Source: Nitrosophilus alvini (GTDB taxonomy: Bacteria; Campylobacterota; Campylobacteria; Campylobacterales; Nitratiruptoraceae). Taken from it: a stretch of DNA of 64,000 nucleotides. The stretch is taken from positions 62,001 through 126,000 of the forward strand of contig NZ_AP022847.1 in assembly GCF_015100395.1 (NCBI RefSeq). Direction: 5' to 3'. The notes beneath the pieces are model-generated. The model was not told where the DNA came from and did not search any database. It saw nothing but the letters and a program-made list of their open reading frames with translations. The translations under genes and the position numbers were made by a program. Shown piece by piece: positions 47,509 through 56,316 of this stretch (within the stretch, counting starts at the first letter, position 1; every line of letters begins with the position of its first letter).

Positions 47509-48213
47509 ATGAAAGCAGGATATAAAAAAGTAGAGCGAATGACTCGCTCTATGCGCATTATTCACTGGATAAACGTTATCAGTGTTGTAGCTGCTGTTAT
47601 AACCGGTTTATATATCGGCCATCCCTACTATCAGAGTTTTATAGCCGATCCGGCTGTGGATAAATATGTAATGGCGTGGAACAGATGGGTACATTTTATA
47701 GGTGCGATTTTGCTAGATGTTACATCTATTGTAGTAGCGTATCTTTATTTTTTCAGTCGATTTGAGAAGCCTTATAAAAAGATAATCCCTACCGGCAAAA
47801 ATGTTAAAGAGTTTATCGAAGTTGTGTTAAATCTTATAACGCTTAACAGAAGAAAAAACTTTGATTCCAGTCACAGTGACAGTTTCAATGTTGTCTATTT
47901 TACAATATTGCATCTGATGCTAGTGTGGATGCTTTTGACGGGTTTGCAGCTATATGTACACGGACTTGCATCCGGACACAGCTCTATAGGGGACTGGTGG
48001 CCGTGGCTTCTGCATTTTGCTACCGACTGGACTATATATGCAACAGGCGGGTCGCTTATGGATGTGAGGATTTCACATCACTATACATGCTGGTGGATAG
48101 TCGCATGGGTAATCTTCCATGTCTACTATCAGATATGGCGTACTATATACTGGAGAGAGGGCGATATGGCTATCGTATTTGGCGGCTATAAATTTGCAAA
48201 AGATGAAAAATGA
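47509..48213 (+). CDS. hydC: Hydrogenase cytochrome b subunit HydC
   Basis: The 234 residues have four transmembrane helices and heme-ligand histidines in MRIIHWINVI, WNRWVHFIGAILL and HHYTCWWIVAWVIFHVYYQ. This is the quinone-reducing diheme anchor of HydAB. The ATG at 47509 has AAGGAGCGGCAA upstream; the open frame from 47485 overlaps hydB and is less likely. Confidence 0.95.
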   Translation: MKAGYKKVERMTRSMRIIHWINVISVVAAVITGLYIGHPYYQSFIADPAVDKYVMAWNRWVHFIGAILLDVTSIVVAYLYFFSRFEKPYKKIIPTGKNVKEFIEVVLNLITLNRRKNFDSSHSDSFNVVYFTILHLMLVWMLLTGLQLYVHGLASGHSSIGDWWPWLLHFATDWTIYATGGSLMDVRISHHYTCWWIVAWVIFHVYYQIWRTIYWREGDMAIVFGGYKFAKDEK

Positions 48214-48755
48214 AAAACATAGTTGTCGTTGGTGTAGGCAATATACTCTTTATGGACGAAGGAGTGGGAGTATATGCTGCAAAATATCTAAGGGAGAATT
48301 TCTCTTTCTCCCCCGATATCGAGATAATTGACGGTGGAACTCTCGGTTTTAAACTGATGACATACTATCAGACATATGACAAAGTGATAATTCTTGATAC
48401 TGTTTCTGTCAAAGATGAACCCGGTTCTGTTTACAATATGCCCAGCGATGTTCTTATGGGACTTGGAAGTTATCGTCAGACAGCCCACGAAGTCGAGGTA
48501 GTGGAGATGTTAGAGATCTGTTCGATGCTTGACAAAATGGCCGAGGTAAATATAATAGGCATAATTCCTGAAGATATTGAGAGCGTAAAGATCGATCTTA
48601 CGGAAAAACTCAAAAAATCTTTTAAACCGTTCATAAATGAAGTGATAAAAGAGCTTGAAAAAAGCGGGGTAGTAACTACAAAACATGAAAAAGAAACAGT
48701 GCTTGAAGAGATTATAGCTGACTACAACTCACCTTCTCACAAACTTCTTTATTAA
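48210..48755 (+). CDS. hydD: Hydrogenase maturation protease HydD
   Basis: This nickel-dependent endopeptidase trims the HydB C-terminus. The 181 residues begin IVVVGVGNILFMDEGVGVYAAKYL, where Glu binds nickel, followed by DGGTLG (Asp) and AHEVEVVEML (His), the metal triad of HyaD/HybD-type proteases. It has an ATGA overlap with hydC. It is longer than HybD at the C-terminus (about 20 extra residues). Confidence 0.94.
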   Translation: MKNIVVVGVGNILFMDEGVGVYAAKYLRENFSFSPDIEIIDGGTLGFKLMTYYQTYDKVIILDTVSVKDEPGSVYNMPSDVLMGLGSYRQTAHEVEVVEMLEICSMLDKMAEVNIIGIIPEDIESVKIDLTEKLKKSFKPFINEVIKELEKSGVVTTKHEKETVLEEIIADYNSPSHKLLY

Positions 48756-48772
48756 TAAACAGAGAGGCAAAA

Positions 48773-50683
48773 ATGGTATTGGAGATAGATTTTTCATCAA
48801 AACAGAACTATATACAAAAATATATAAAAGCGATTGCCAAATATTCGAATATAGATATAAAAATAGGCAGAGAAGAGGATAAAATAGTTGTTTTATTTGA
48901 CGAAAAGAGTGAAAATGTCGAAAAATTTATGAAAAATCTGCAAGATTTATTGCCATATTCGCTTTTTATGGGCAAGAGCGGATATGTTGTATCAAACAGA
49001 GAGATAAATGAAGTCAAGTTGGTTGATATACCGCTCAGTTTGGGATTGTGCCCAAATTGTATCAAAGAGATGCTGGATGTAGAGTCGAGAAGATATTACT
49101 ATCCTTTTACTTTTTGCAGCAACTGCGGGGGACATTACGCTTTTTTCGAAAAATATCCCTTTATCAGGGAAAATACCTATCTTTCGCCTTTTAAAAATTG
49201 TGAAAAATGTGAAAATGAGAAACAGAACAACCCTTTTAGAGAAGAGTTCGCACTGATTTCCTGCATAGAGTGCAATATCCCGATAAGAGCCGAAAACAGA
49301 AAGGCTTCAAAAACCCTTTGGGCCAATGATAAAGGTGAATATAAAAAGGTTTTTGGAATCGCTGCTGCATCTATAAAAAATGGTGAAAAAGTTTTGGTTA
49401 AAACTCTGTTCGGATTTAGACTTTTTTGTAAAACACCAGTTGAAGACCAGAATATATTGATTACAAACGCAAACAGGGTTTCGAACCATTTTCTTCTTCT
49501 TTCTCAGGAAAAACATGCGCTTTTCAGTATAGAAAAACCTATAATCAGAGCAACCGTTTCCAATGAGAAGATAAAAGAGGATACAGGTACATCGGTTGCC
49601 AGGATAAAAGCTCCCGATGAGGGATTTACGCTGCTGCTTGCAAAAGAACTATCGATGGCGGGAATTGACTATATATATTACAGGGATGTGAAAGAGGAAA
49701 ATATCGATTACGATATCCTGATAACATTTGATTTGCCGATAAACACTCAGGAAGAGTGTGAATATTTTATCAATAAAAACGCTAAATTTTTTGCAAAAGG
49801 TGAGCGCTCACTCTTCCCAAAAATCTTTGAAAATGCTATAGATACTGTCAGTGTGGCAAAAGGATATGCGGCAGTCGGTTTTGAAGGAAAGACACTGATC
49901 GATAAAATAGATAAAGTTCCCAAATCAACGGCTGTTGAAGTCAAAGTTCTTGATAACGAACCTATAGAGATAGAGCACTCCAATATCAAGAGTTTTTCTG
50001 CTGACAAGGCTGCTTTTTTATCTGTAATTGCCGAAAACAATGTTTTTGACAAAAGTGCTGTGGGAGTCTATTTCTCAAAAAATGTCTCTTTTATGCTTTA
50101 CAGTGCCAAAAGGGCCAAAAGAGTGATGGAGTTTGGAAAGTACAACGCAGCAGCCATCCTAGATGATATAAAAACATTAAGAGAGGGTTCCGACAGGCTT
50201 GTAGAGAATTTTAAAAAGAGATTTGAGGATATTTGTGATCAGATTTCAAGGATAGAAGGAGAAAGAGAAGATTTTCTAAATACTGCCGCTATAATTGCGG
50301 GGATCGGTTCGGAAGAGGAACTCGCAAACAGAGCACTTCAGTTCGCAGGAAAAGGAGGAGTGGCGATTGATTGCGGATTTAGAGAGGGAAAGTTTGACTA
50401 CAGTTCATTTTTTGCCTCCATTATGAGTTATAAACTGGCGGATATCGACGAGCTTCTTCTTTGTTATTCCATTTTTGAATCGCTTGGGGATTTTATCGCT
50501 TCGGTGGTAAACGAAATAAGAGAAAAGACAAAAGCGAAAAATGTTGTATTGTCAGGAAAATACATAGCAAATCAGGTATTTTTCAGCAGATTTTCCACCA
50601 AACTGACATTCGCAAAGCCATTAATAAACAGAGAATTTCCTTGTGATGAGCAAAATTTTGTTTACGGAGGAATTTTTGTATAA
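48773..50683 (+). CDS. hydE: HydE, HypF-related hydrogenase accessory protein
   Basis: The 636 residues align in order with HypF. One zinc-ribbon pair is LCPNCIKEMLDVESRRYYYPFTFCSNCGGH, with a second set CEKCENEKQNNPF...CIECN. A YrdC-like middle region (about 240-420) and a degenerate Kae1-like end (VVLSGKYIANQVFFSRF, compared with the HypF VILSGGVFQNRIL) follow. The acylphosphatase motif VQGVGFRPF, the HHLAH metal motif and the DGTGYG loop of HypF are missing, so carbamoyl transfer is unlikely. It has a 17-base gap after hydD with AGAGGC. Probably a maturation helper specific to HydAB. Confidence 0.8.
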   Translation: MVLEIDFSSKQNYIQKYIKAIAKYSNIDIKIGREEDKIVVLFDEKSENVEKFMKNLQDLLPYSLFMGKSGYVVSNREINEVKLVDIPLSLGLCPNCIKEMLDVESRRYYYPFTFCSNCGGHYAFFEKYPFIRENTYLSPFKNCEKCENEKQNNPFREEFALISCIECNIPIRAENRKASKTLWANDKGEYKKVFGIAAASIKNGEKVLVKTLFGFRLFCKTPVEDQNILITNANRVSNHFLLLSQEKHALFSIEKPIIRATVSNEKIKEDTGTSVARIKAPDEGFTLLLAKELSMAGIDYIYYRDVKEENIDYDILITFDLPINTQEECEYFINKNAKFFAKGERSLFPKIFENAIDTVSVAKGYAAVGFEGKTLIDKIDKVPKSTAVEVKVLDNEPIEIEHSNIKSFSADKAAFLSVIAENNVFDKSAVGVYFSKNVSFMLYSAKRAKRVMEFGKYNAAAILDDIKTLREGSDRLVENFKKRFEDICDQISRIEGEREDFLNTAAIIAGIGSEEELANRALQFAGKGGVAIDCGFREGKFDYSSFFASIMSYKLADIDELLLCYSIFESLGDFIASVVNEIREKTKAKNVVLSGKYIANQVFFSRFSTKLTFAKPLINREFPCDEQNFVYGGIFV

Positions 50684-50850
50684 AAGTTATTAAGTTAATT
50701 TTTTAATAAGTCTTGAAAAACAGGAGACCTCTCTTATATACTTGCAAACTTTTTACTTACTTCATATAACTCAAAAATATTTCTGCGAATCAAAATAGTA
50801 AAGAAGCTGTAAATATTAAATTAATTTTGTATATTTTTATAATTTTTTTA

Positions 50851-50856
50851 TATAAT
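50851..50856 (+). promoter_or_regulatory. -10 box (TATAAT) of hypF
   Basis: TATAAT lies 28 bases before the hypF start within a 200-base AT-rich gap after hydE that holds no other gene. hypF is thus likely transcribed separately from hydABCDE. Confidence 0.45.
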
Positions 50857-50883
50857 ATGTTAATAAAATAGCAGGAGAGATTT

Positions 50884-53181
50884 TTGCGGAAAATAAGAGC
50901 TGTAATAAAGATTAATGGCATAGTTCAGGGAGTCGGTTTTAGACCTTTTATCTATAAACTTGCGAAAGAGTACTATGCGAACGGTTTTGTTATGAATGAC
51001 GCAAAAGGCGTTCTTATAGATATTGATATTGAAGATGATAAAATCGACTCTTTTTTAAAAGCTATTTCGTATAAAAAGCCTTCGCTTGCACGTATCGATG
51101 AAATATCCTATAAGACTTTCGATTCTTTGCAACGAGACGGCTTTTTTATCAAAGAGAGTTGTTCAGACGTTGAAAAAAGCGCTGCCGTTTCTCCTGATAT
51201 AGCGGTTTGTGAAAACTGTCTCGAAGAGATGAGAAATCCACAAAACAGAAGATATCAGTACTATTTTATAAATTGCACAGATTGCGGTCCAAGATATACT
51301 ATAACAAGAACTGTTCCTTTTGACAGAAAAAACACTTCTATGGCCGAATTTGAAATGTGCCCGAAGTGTAAAGAGGAGTATGAGGATCCTCTTGACAGAA
51401 GATATCACGCACAGGCAATATCCTGTTTTGATTGCGGTCCGGGATTATGTATAAAAAGCAAAAAAGGAAAGACTTTTGCCGAGGGAATAGAAGCTATAAA
51501 AATGGCCGCCAAACTTTTGAAAAAAGGCAAAATTGTAGCGGTTAAAGGCTTGGGTGGATTTCATTTGATGTGTGATGCAACCAACGCAAGGTCGGTCAAG
51601 ACACTCAGACAGAGAAAAAACAGACAGTCCAAGCCTTTTGCCGTAATGTTTAGAAATCTTGACCAGATAGAAAGAGTGGCCGAACTTTCCGAAAGAGAAA
51701 GAGAACTTATACTCTCAAAAGAGAAGCCTATAGTAATCGTGAAAAAAAGAAAAATCCACAGACTTGAGTGCTACAAATACAAACTTGCAGCCTGTGTGGC
51801 TCCTGAGATAGACAGGCTAGGGGTGTTTTTGCCATATACCCCTTTGCAGCATATACTTTTTGAGTATTACGGATGTCCTCTTGTGGCTACTAGTGCGAAT
51901 ATGAGTGATGAACCAATAATAACAGACAGCGAAGATTTGCTAAAGAGACTGGGAAATGTTATCGATTTTTATATAGATTACAACAGGGAGATAGTAAACG
52001 CATGTGATGACAGCGTAATTCAGTGTATAGACGATAAGAAAGAGACGGTCAGACTAGCACGTGGTTTTGCTCCCAAAACTATAAAACTTCCCTTTTCAGT
52101 TGAAAAAAACATATTGGCAGTAGGTGCAAATCAGAAAAACAGTATAACAATTGCTATAAAAGATAAACTGATAATGTCACCTCATATTGGAGATTTGAAT
52201 ACTATTGAATCCTTTGGCTATTTTGAAAAAACAGTTGATACTTTCAAAAGATTTTACGATTTTGAACCAGATATTATAGTATGTGACAAACATCCCGGAT
52301 ACGAAACCACCAAATGGGCAGTAAAAGAGACTCAAAAAAGAGAAGGCGAAGTCGAACTTTTACAGGTTCAGCACCATCTTGCGCATATTTATGCGTGTAA
52401 AGCGGAACTTGGCATAGATGAGGATTGTCTGGGATTTAGCTGGGACGGTACAGGATATGGTGATGACGGTAATATCTGGGGCGGTGAAGTTTTCAAAGGA
52501 GACGAAAGAGCGTATCATTTCAAATATTTCAGGCTCATAGGCGGAGAAAAAGCTGTAAAAGAGCCAAGGCGCGCGGCACTTGGTCTTCTTTTTGAGATAT
52601 TTTCTTTAGATGAGATTTTGGAGATGGACAATCCCACCGTAAAGGCATTTTCCAAAGAGGAGATAAAACTTTTACATCAGGCCTATGAAAAAGGTCTCAA
52701 CTCGCCTCTTACAAGCTCGGCAGGTAGAATCTTTGATGCAGTTGCATCATTTGCAGGAATTATACAAGAATCCGGATACGAAGGCCAGAGCGGTCTTATT
52801 ATCGAAAAACTCTATAACGATATGTGCAGTGACTCCTATAAATATGAAATTAAAGATGGAATTATTGATATTTCGCAAATGATAAGGCAGATTTTAACGG
52901 ATCTGAATGCGAAAAACTGTACCGAAAAGAACTGCAAATGTATGATATCCACAAAGTTTCTCAATACGATGAAAAATATAATCGTAAATATTGCAAAAAA
53001 AGAGAATATGCCCGTGATTCTTTCCGGAGGAGTATTTCAAAACAGAATACTTTCTGAAAATGTTATAAAAGAGTTTGAGAAAGAGGGAATAAGATACTAC
53101 TTCCAGCACGATACCCCTATTAACGATGGTGGAATATCATTGGGACAGATATGGTATATTTTGTCCAAATATTCCAAATAG
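50884..53181 (+). CDS. hypF: Carbamoyltransferase HypF
   Basis: This prepares the cyanide ligand of the Ni-Fe site from carbamoyl phosphate together with HypE. The 765 residues contain an acylphosphatase domain (GIVQGVGFRPFIYKLA), two zinc fingers (CENCLEEMRN...CTDCGPRY and CPKCKEEYED...CFDCGPG), a YrdC domain (LKKGKIVAVKGLGGFHLMCDA, LVATSANMSDEPI) and a Kae1-like domain (LQVQHHLAHIYACKAE, SWDGTGYGDDGNIWGGEVF, ILSGGVFQNRIL). It starts at TTG behind AGGAGAGA. HypABCDE are elsewhere. Confidence 0.97.
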   Translation: MRKIRAVIKINGIVQGVGFRPFIYKLAKEYYANGFVMNDAKGVLIDIDIEDDKIDSFLKAISYKKPSLARIDEISYKTFDSLQRDGFFIKESCSDVEKSAAVSPDIAVCENCLEEMRNPQNRRYQYYFINCTDCGPRYTITRTVPFDRKNTSMAEFEMCPKCKEEYEDPLDRRYHAQAISCFDCGPGLCIKSKKGKTFAEGIEAIKMAAKLLKKGKIVAVKGLGGFHLMCDATNARSVKTLRQRKNRQSKPFAVMFRNLDQIERVAELSERERELILSKEKPIVIVKKRKIHRLECYKYKLAACVAPEIDRLGVFLPYTPLQHILFEYYGCPLVATSANMSDEPIITDSEDLLKRLGNVIDFYIDYNREIVNACDDSVIQCIDDKKETVRLARGFAPKTIKLPFSVEKNILAVGANQKNSITIAIKDKLIMSPHIGDLNTIESFGYFEKTVDTFKRFYDFEPDIIVCDKHPGYETTKWAVKETQKREGEVELLQVQHHLAHIYACKAELGIDEDCLGFSWDGTGYGDDGNIWGGEVFKGDERAYHFKYFRLIGGEKAVKEPRRAALGLLFEIFSLDEILEMDNPTVKAFSKEEIKLLHQAYEKGLNSPLTSSAGRIFDAVASFAGIIQESGYEGQSGLIIEKLYNDMCSDSYKYEIKDGIIDISQMIRQILTDLNAKNCTEKNCKCMISTKFLNTMKNIIVNIAKKENMPVILSGGVFQNRILSENVIKEFEKEGIRYYFQHDTPINDGGISLGQIWYILSKYSK

Positions 53182-53189
53182 TGACACTC

Positions 53190-53280
53190 CGGGTACAAAA
53201 AACAGAAAAACGGTATCCGGATAGGTAAAGAAGAGATGTATTAAGCGAAACTGTGTAAAAATTGTTTTAACAATTTCGCT
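53190..53280 (+). other. Two stem-loops between hypF and hemJ
   Basis: CCGGGTAC/GTATCCGG (53190-53221 region) may end hypF, though no T-run follows. AGCGAAA/TTTCGCT (53244-53280) encloses, and competes with, AAATTGTT/AACAATTT (53259-53276), just ahead of the hemJ ribosome site. These could be leader switches or chance. Confidence 0.3.
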
Positions 53281-53295
53281 AGAGGGGTATTGATT

Positions 53296-53730
53296 ATGGA
53301 ATATTATAATTGGATACTTGCTTTTCATATTCTCAGTTTTACTTCATGGATGGCAATGCTTTTTTATCTGCCGAGACTCTTTGTCTATCATGCAGAGAAT
53401 ATCGACAATGAAGGTTTTGTTCAGGTCGTTAAGATTCAGGAAGAAAAACTTTACAAGTTCATAGGAGTACCGGCTTTTTGGGCAACTGTTATAAGTGGAT
53501 TGCTTATGATATCGTTAAATCCGTCTCTTTTTCAAACCGGAGGATGGCTGCATGCAAAACTGACTTTCGTAACACTTTTGGCAATATATCACTTCAGTCT
53601 CAATTATTATAGGAAAAAATTCCTTGCAGATGAGTGTACAAAGAGCGGTAAATTTTTCAGGGTATATAACGAAGTGCCCACGATTTTGATGATATTTATC
53701 GTTATAATGGTGATAATCAAGCCGTTTTAA
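53296..53730 (+). CDS. hemJ: Protoporphyrinogen oxidase HemJ (CopD-like)
   Basis: The 144 residues have four helices and are membrane-bound. HILSFTSWMAMLFYLPRLFVYH (heme-ligand His and the RLxVYH motif), KFIGVPAFWATVISGLLM and WLHAKLTFVTLLAIYH are typical. It oxidises protoporphyrinogen IX in heme synthesis. I chose the ATG at 53296 because GAGGGG is well spaced for it; the TTG two codons earlier is too close. It converges with the Sel1 gene. Confidence 0.9.
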   Translation: MEYYNWILAFHILSFTSWMAMLFYLPRLFVYHAENIDNEGFVQVVKIQEEKLYKFIGVPAFWATVISGLLMISLNPSLFQTGGWLHAKLTFVTLLAIYHFSLNYYRKKFLADECTKSGKFFRVYNEVPTILMIFIVIMVIIKPF

Positions 53731-53740
53731 AAGGAGAAAA

Positions 53741-54979
53741 TTACATAGAGCCCGGAATTTTCAGACCGGACTCTTTGGCTTTGCTCATCCAGAATTCTGC
53801 CTGCTGCAAGTCTTTTACTACTCCTATTCCATTGTAGTATAGAAGTCCCAGATTGTATTGGGCTTCCGGATGGCCATGATAAGCCGCTTTTTTGTACCAC
53901 TCAGCGGCTTTTTTAAAACTCTTTTCTACCCCTGAACCCTCTTCATAGATTTTTCCAAGCATGTATTGTGCGATAGTATTTCCTTGAAGGGCCGCTTTTT
54001 TAAAAAGTTCAAAGGCTTTTTTGTCATTTTTTTTGACACAAACTCCATCTTTATACATAAAGGCCAGGTTTGTCTGTGATCTGCTGTAGCCTTCTTTTGC
54101 GGCTTTTTTGTACCAAAAGAGTGCTTTGCGGCAATCTTTTTTAATGCCTATTCCTTTTTCATACATAAGAGCGATATTGTGCTGTGCCCAGGGAACACCC
54201 TTTTTTGCAGCTTTTTCAAACCAGTCGAATGCTTTTTTGCTGTCTTTTTTGACGCCGTGGCCTTTCATGTACATATAGCCCAAAGCGTTCTGGGCATCAG
54301 CAAATCCCTGAGCCGCAGCTTTTTTCCACCAATATATCGCTTTTTTGAAATCCTTTTTGACACCTTTCCCTTTTTCGTACATCGCACCAAGATCGGTCTG
54401 GGCTCTTGCATATCCCTTATGGGCTGCTTTTTTGTACCAGAAGACAGCTTTTTTATAATCTTTCGGAACGCCTCGTCCGAGTTCATACATATATCCGATA
54501 AACGCCATTGCCCTTGTATGTCCTGCTGCAGCCGCTTTTTTGTAAAGTTCCATTGCTTTTTTGAAATCCTGTTCTACTCCGTAGCCCATCTCATACATAT
54601 ATCCAAGATTGGTTATGGCTCTTCTGTAACCTTTGTCAGCCGCTTTTTTGTAAAGTTCTACCGCTTTTTTAAAGTCCTGTTTGACTCCATAGCCCATTTC
54701 GTATAGTATGCCAAGCTCTGTTAAAGCTCTCGGATAATTTTTTTCGGCCGCCTTTTTAAAATAGTGATACGCTTTTTTGTAATCATTTTTGACGCCGATG
54801 CTATATCTGTACATTACCCCAAGATTTGTAAGTGCTCTTGGGTCTCCCATTTTGGCTGATTTTTTATAGAAAAAGAGGGCACTTTTGTAGTCACCTTTTT
54901 TGTACGCTTTGATTCCATCTTCAAGATAACCGGCATATAGAAGAAAAGAAGTTGCAAAAAGTAAAAAGATATATCTCAA
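53741..54979 (-). CDS. Secreted Sel1-repeat (TPR-like) protein with ten 36-residue repeats
   Basis: The protein has 412 residues. The TTG start has GGGAGG 5 bases upstream; the nearby ATG is out of frame. The signal peptide MRYIFLLFATSFLLYAG is followed by a half repeat and ten full 36-residue Sel1 repeats (pattern A.TNLG.MYE.G.GV.KD.KKA..WYKKAA..G, residues about 49-408). They form a solenoid scaffold. Relatives in this phylum include the Helicobacter cysteine-rich proteins, but the paired Cys per repeat are absent here. The role is unknown; envelope protein-protein interaction is likely. Confidence 0.88.
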   Translation of the reverse strand: MRYIFLLFATSFLLYAGYLEDGIKAYKKGDYKSALFFYKKSAKMGDPRALTNLGVMYRYSIGVKNDYKKAYHYFKKAAEKNYPRALTELGILYEMGYGVKQDFKKAVELYKKAADKGYRRAITNLGYMYEMGYGVEQDFKKAMELYKKAAAAGHTRAMAFIGYMYELGRGVPKDYKKAVFWYKKAAHKGYARAQTDLGAMYEKGKGVKKDFKKAIYWWKKAAAQGFADAQNALGYMYMKGHGVKKDSKKAFDWFEKAAKKGVPWAQHNIALMYEKGIGIKKDCRKALFWYKKAAKEGYSRSQTNLAFMYKDGVCVKKNDKKAFELFKKAALQGNTIAQYMLGKIYEEGSGVEKSFKKAAEWYKKAAYHGHPEAQYNLGLLYYNGIGVVKDLQQAEFWMSKAKESGLKIPGSM

Positions 54980-55094
54980 CCATGCCTCCCGCTTTTTGGC
55001 ATATAACTATTTTATAACAGATTTATATTAAAAAAGCCTTTATATTGAAAATAGAGAAAAAATTTTATTTTTAGATTCTTTTTTTAAAAAGAGT

Positions 55095-55111
55095 TGTTAT
55101 AATCATATAAT
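55095..55111 (+). promoter_or_regulatory. Promoter of the A/V-ATPase operon
   Basis: An extended -10, TGTTATAAT (55095-55103), and a second TATAAT (55106-55111) lie 20-36 bases before the first gene. The gap to the divergent Sel1 gene holds nothing else recognisable. Confidence 0.6.
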
Positions 55112-55130
55112 AGTCCTTTAAAGGGAAAAG

Positions 55131-55466
55131 ATGGGTGAACTAAGCGGAAAAATTTTGAGTCTCGACAAAAAAGCGGTTGAAATTGTGCAGAGTGCTGAAA
55201 AAAAAGCGAAAAGAGTTATGGCTCAGACAGATGAAAGATGTGAAAAGATATACAGCGAAACAGAAAAAAAGATATCAGAACTCAGAAACAGAAAATTTTC
55301 TGCTCTAAAAAAAGAGATAGAGTCTCTCAAAAAAGAGCAGAAGGAGTCTCTTGAAAAAAAGAAAGATGAAATTTTAAAGAAACTGAAAACTTCGGATATC
55401 GCAAAAAAAATAGCAAAATCGATACAAAAAAGTATATGCAGTAAAGATTTTGGGAAGAATCTATGA
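55131..55466 (+). CDS. atpH: A/V-type ATPase peripheral stalk subunit H (G-like)
   Basis: The 111 residues are almost wholly coiled coil, rich in Lys and Glu (KAVEIVQSAEKKAKRVMAQTDERCEKIYSETEKKISELR). The length and right-handed-heptad/hendecad style match the AhaH/AtpH stalk partner of subunit E. It is the first gene of the ATPase operon, ATGA-overlapped with the next, with AAAGGGAAAAG upstream. The sequence is too low in complexity for more than a contextual call. Confidence 0.7.
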   Translation: MGELSGKILSLDKKAVEIVQSAEKKAKRVMAQTDERCEKIYSETEKKISELRNRKFSALKKEIESLKKEQKESLEKKKDEILKKLKTSDIAKKIAKSIQKSICSKDFGKNL

Positions 55467-56314
55467 GTATGCTGATTTCAAAACCTTTGAGATTCGGTTA
55501 TATAAATGCCAAATGTAGAGCTTTAAAATCCGCAATTCTTGAAAAAGAGTTTTTCGAAAAGGCTGTTTTGGCAAAAAGCATAGGGGATATATATGCTCTT
55601 TTGAAAGATAGTTCATACTCTTCTTATCTAAAAGATGCAGAAAAAGAGAACATAGCCAGTGCACTTGAGAATTCATTCGAAGAGCTTTACAAAAAAAGTA
55701 CCTCTGTTTTGAAAAAAGAGGAAAAAGAGATATTTGATCTTTTTTTTCGCTCAAAAGACGAGCTTCTCAAAAAGAAAACGGCTTTTAAAGAGAGCAAAAA
55801 TTTGTCTGTTATTTATAGAAGAATAGATACAAAGTATATAAATTCGATAAAAAATTCACTTAAAAATCTGAAAAGGGAGGATAGAAAAGATCTCAAAGAG
55901 ATACTTGGAAGCTATTTTGATATGCTCAATCTTTTTACCATAGTGAGATTTAGAACGGTATACAAAATGGCTCCAGAGGAGATCATACCTTTTTTGATGC
56001 CTTATGGATGGAAATTTGATATAAAATTTTTGGGAAAAGTTGCAAATCTCTCTACTCTCTCAGAGATATCGGCTGCGATTGAAGAGGTCCTCAAAAATTC
56101 TTTTTACAGCTATCATGAGTTCAGACAGGCTGTTTACAGATACCATATGGACTCTCTTAAAAGAGTATGGTTTGGCTATCCTTTTAAAATGTCCGTTATT
56201 TTTGCGCTTTTAAGAATGAAAGAGATAGAGATAAAAAATATAAGAGCAGTTGTTGAAGGCATATATTATCGTCTTCCTCAAGATGATATAAAAAAGCTGC
56301 TGGCAGGAATTTAG
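55463..56314 (+). CDS. atpC: A/V-type ATPase subunit C (AC39 family)
   Basis: The 283 residues are mostly helical. The N-terminal FGYINAKCRALKSAILEKEFFEKAVLAKSIGDIYALLKDSSYSSYL is typical of the vATP-synt_AC39 fold, and the end WFGYPFKMSVIFALLRMKEIEIKNIRAVVEGIYYRLPQDDIKKLL is its strongest signature. It forms the funnel connecting the central shaft (D/F) to the membrane rotor. It is slightly shorter than archaeal C (about 350-380). Confidence 0.85.
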   Translation: MSMLISKPLRFGYINAKCRALKSAILEKEFFEKAVLAKSIGDIYALLKDSSYSSYLKDAEKENIASALENSFEELYKKSTSVLKKEEKEIFDLFFRSKDELLKKKTAFKESKNLSVIYRRIDTKYINSIKNSLKNLKREDRKDLKEILGSYFDMLNLFTIVRFRTVYKMAPEEIIPFLMPYGWKFDIKFLGKVANLSTLSEISAAIEEVLKNSFYSYHEFRQAVYRYHMDSLKRVWFGYPFKMSVIFALLRMKEIEIKNIRAVVEGIYYRLPQDDIKKLLAGI

Positions 56315-56316
56315 AG

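Noticed and set aside
53760-54900. Regular repeats of about 108 bases suggesting a tandem or CRISPR-like array
   Set aside because: They are the DNA of 36-residue Sel1 repeats in one coding frame; there are no short identical repeats with unique spacers.
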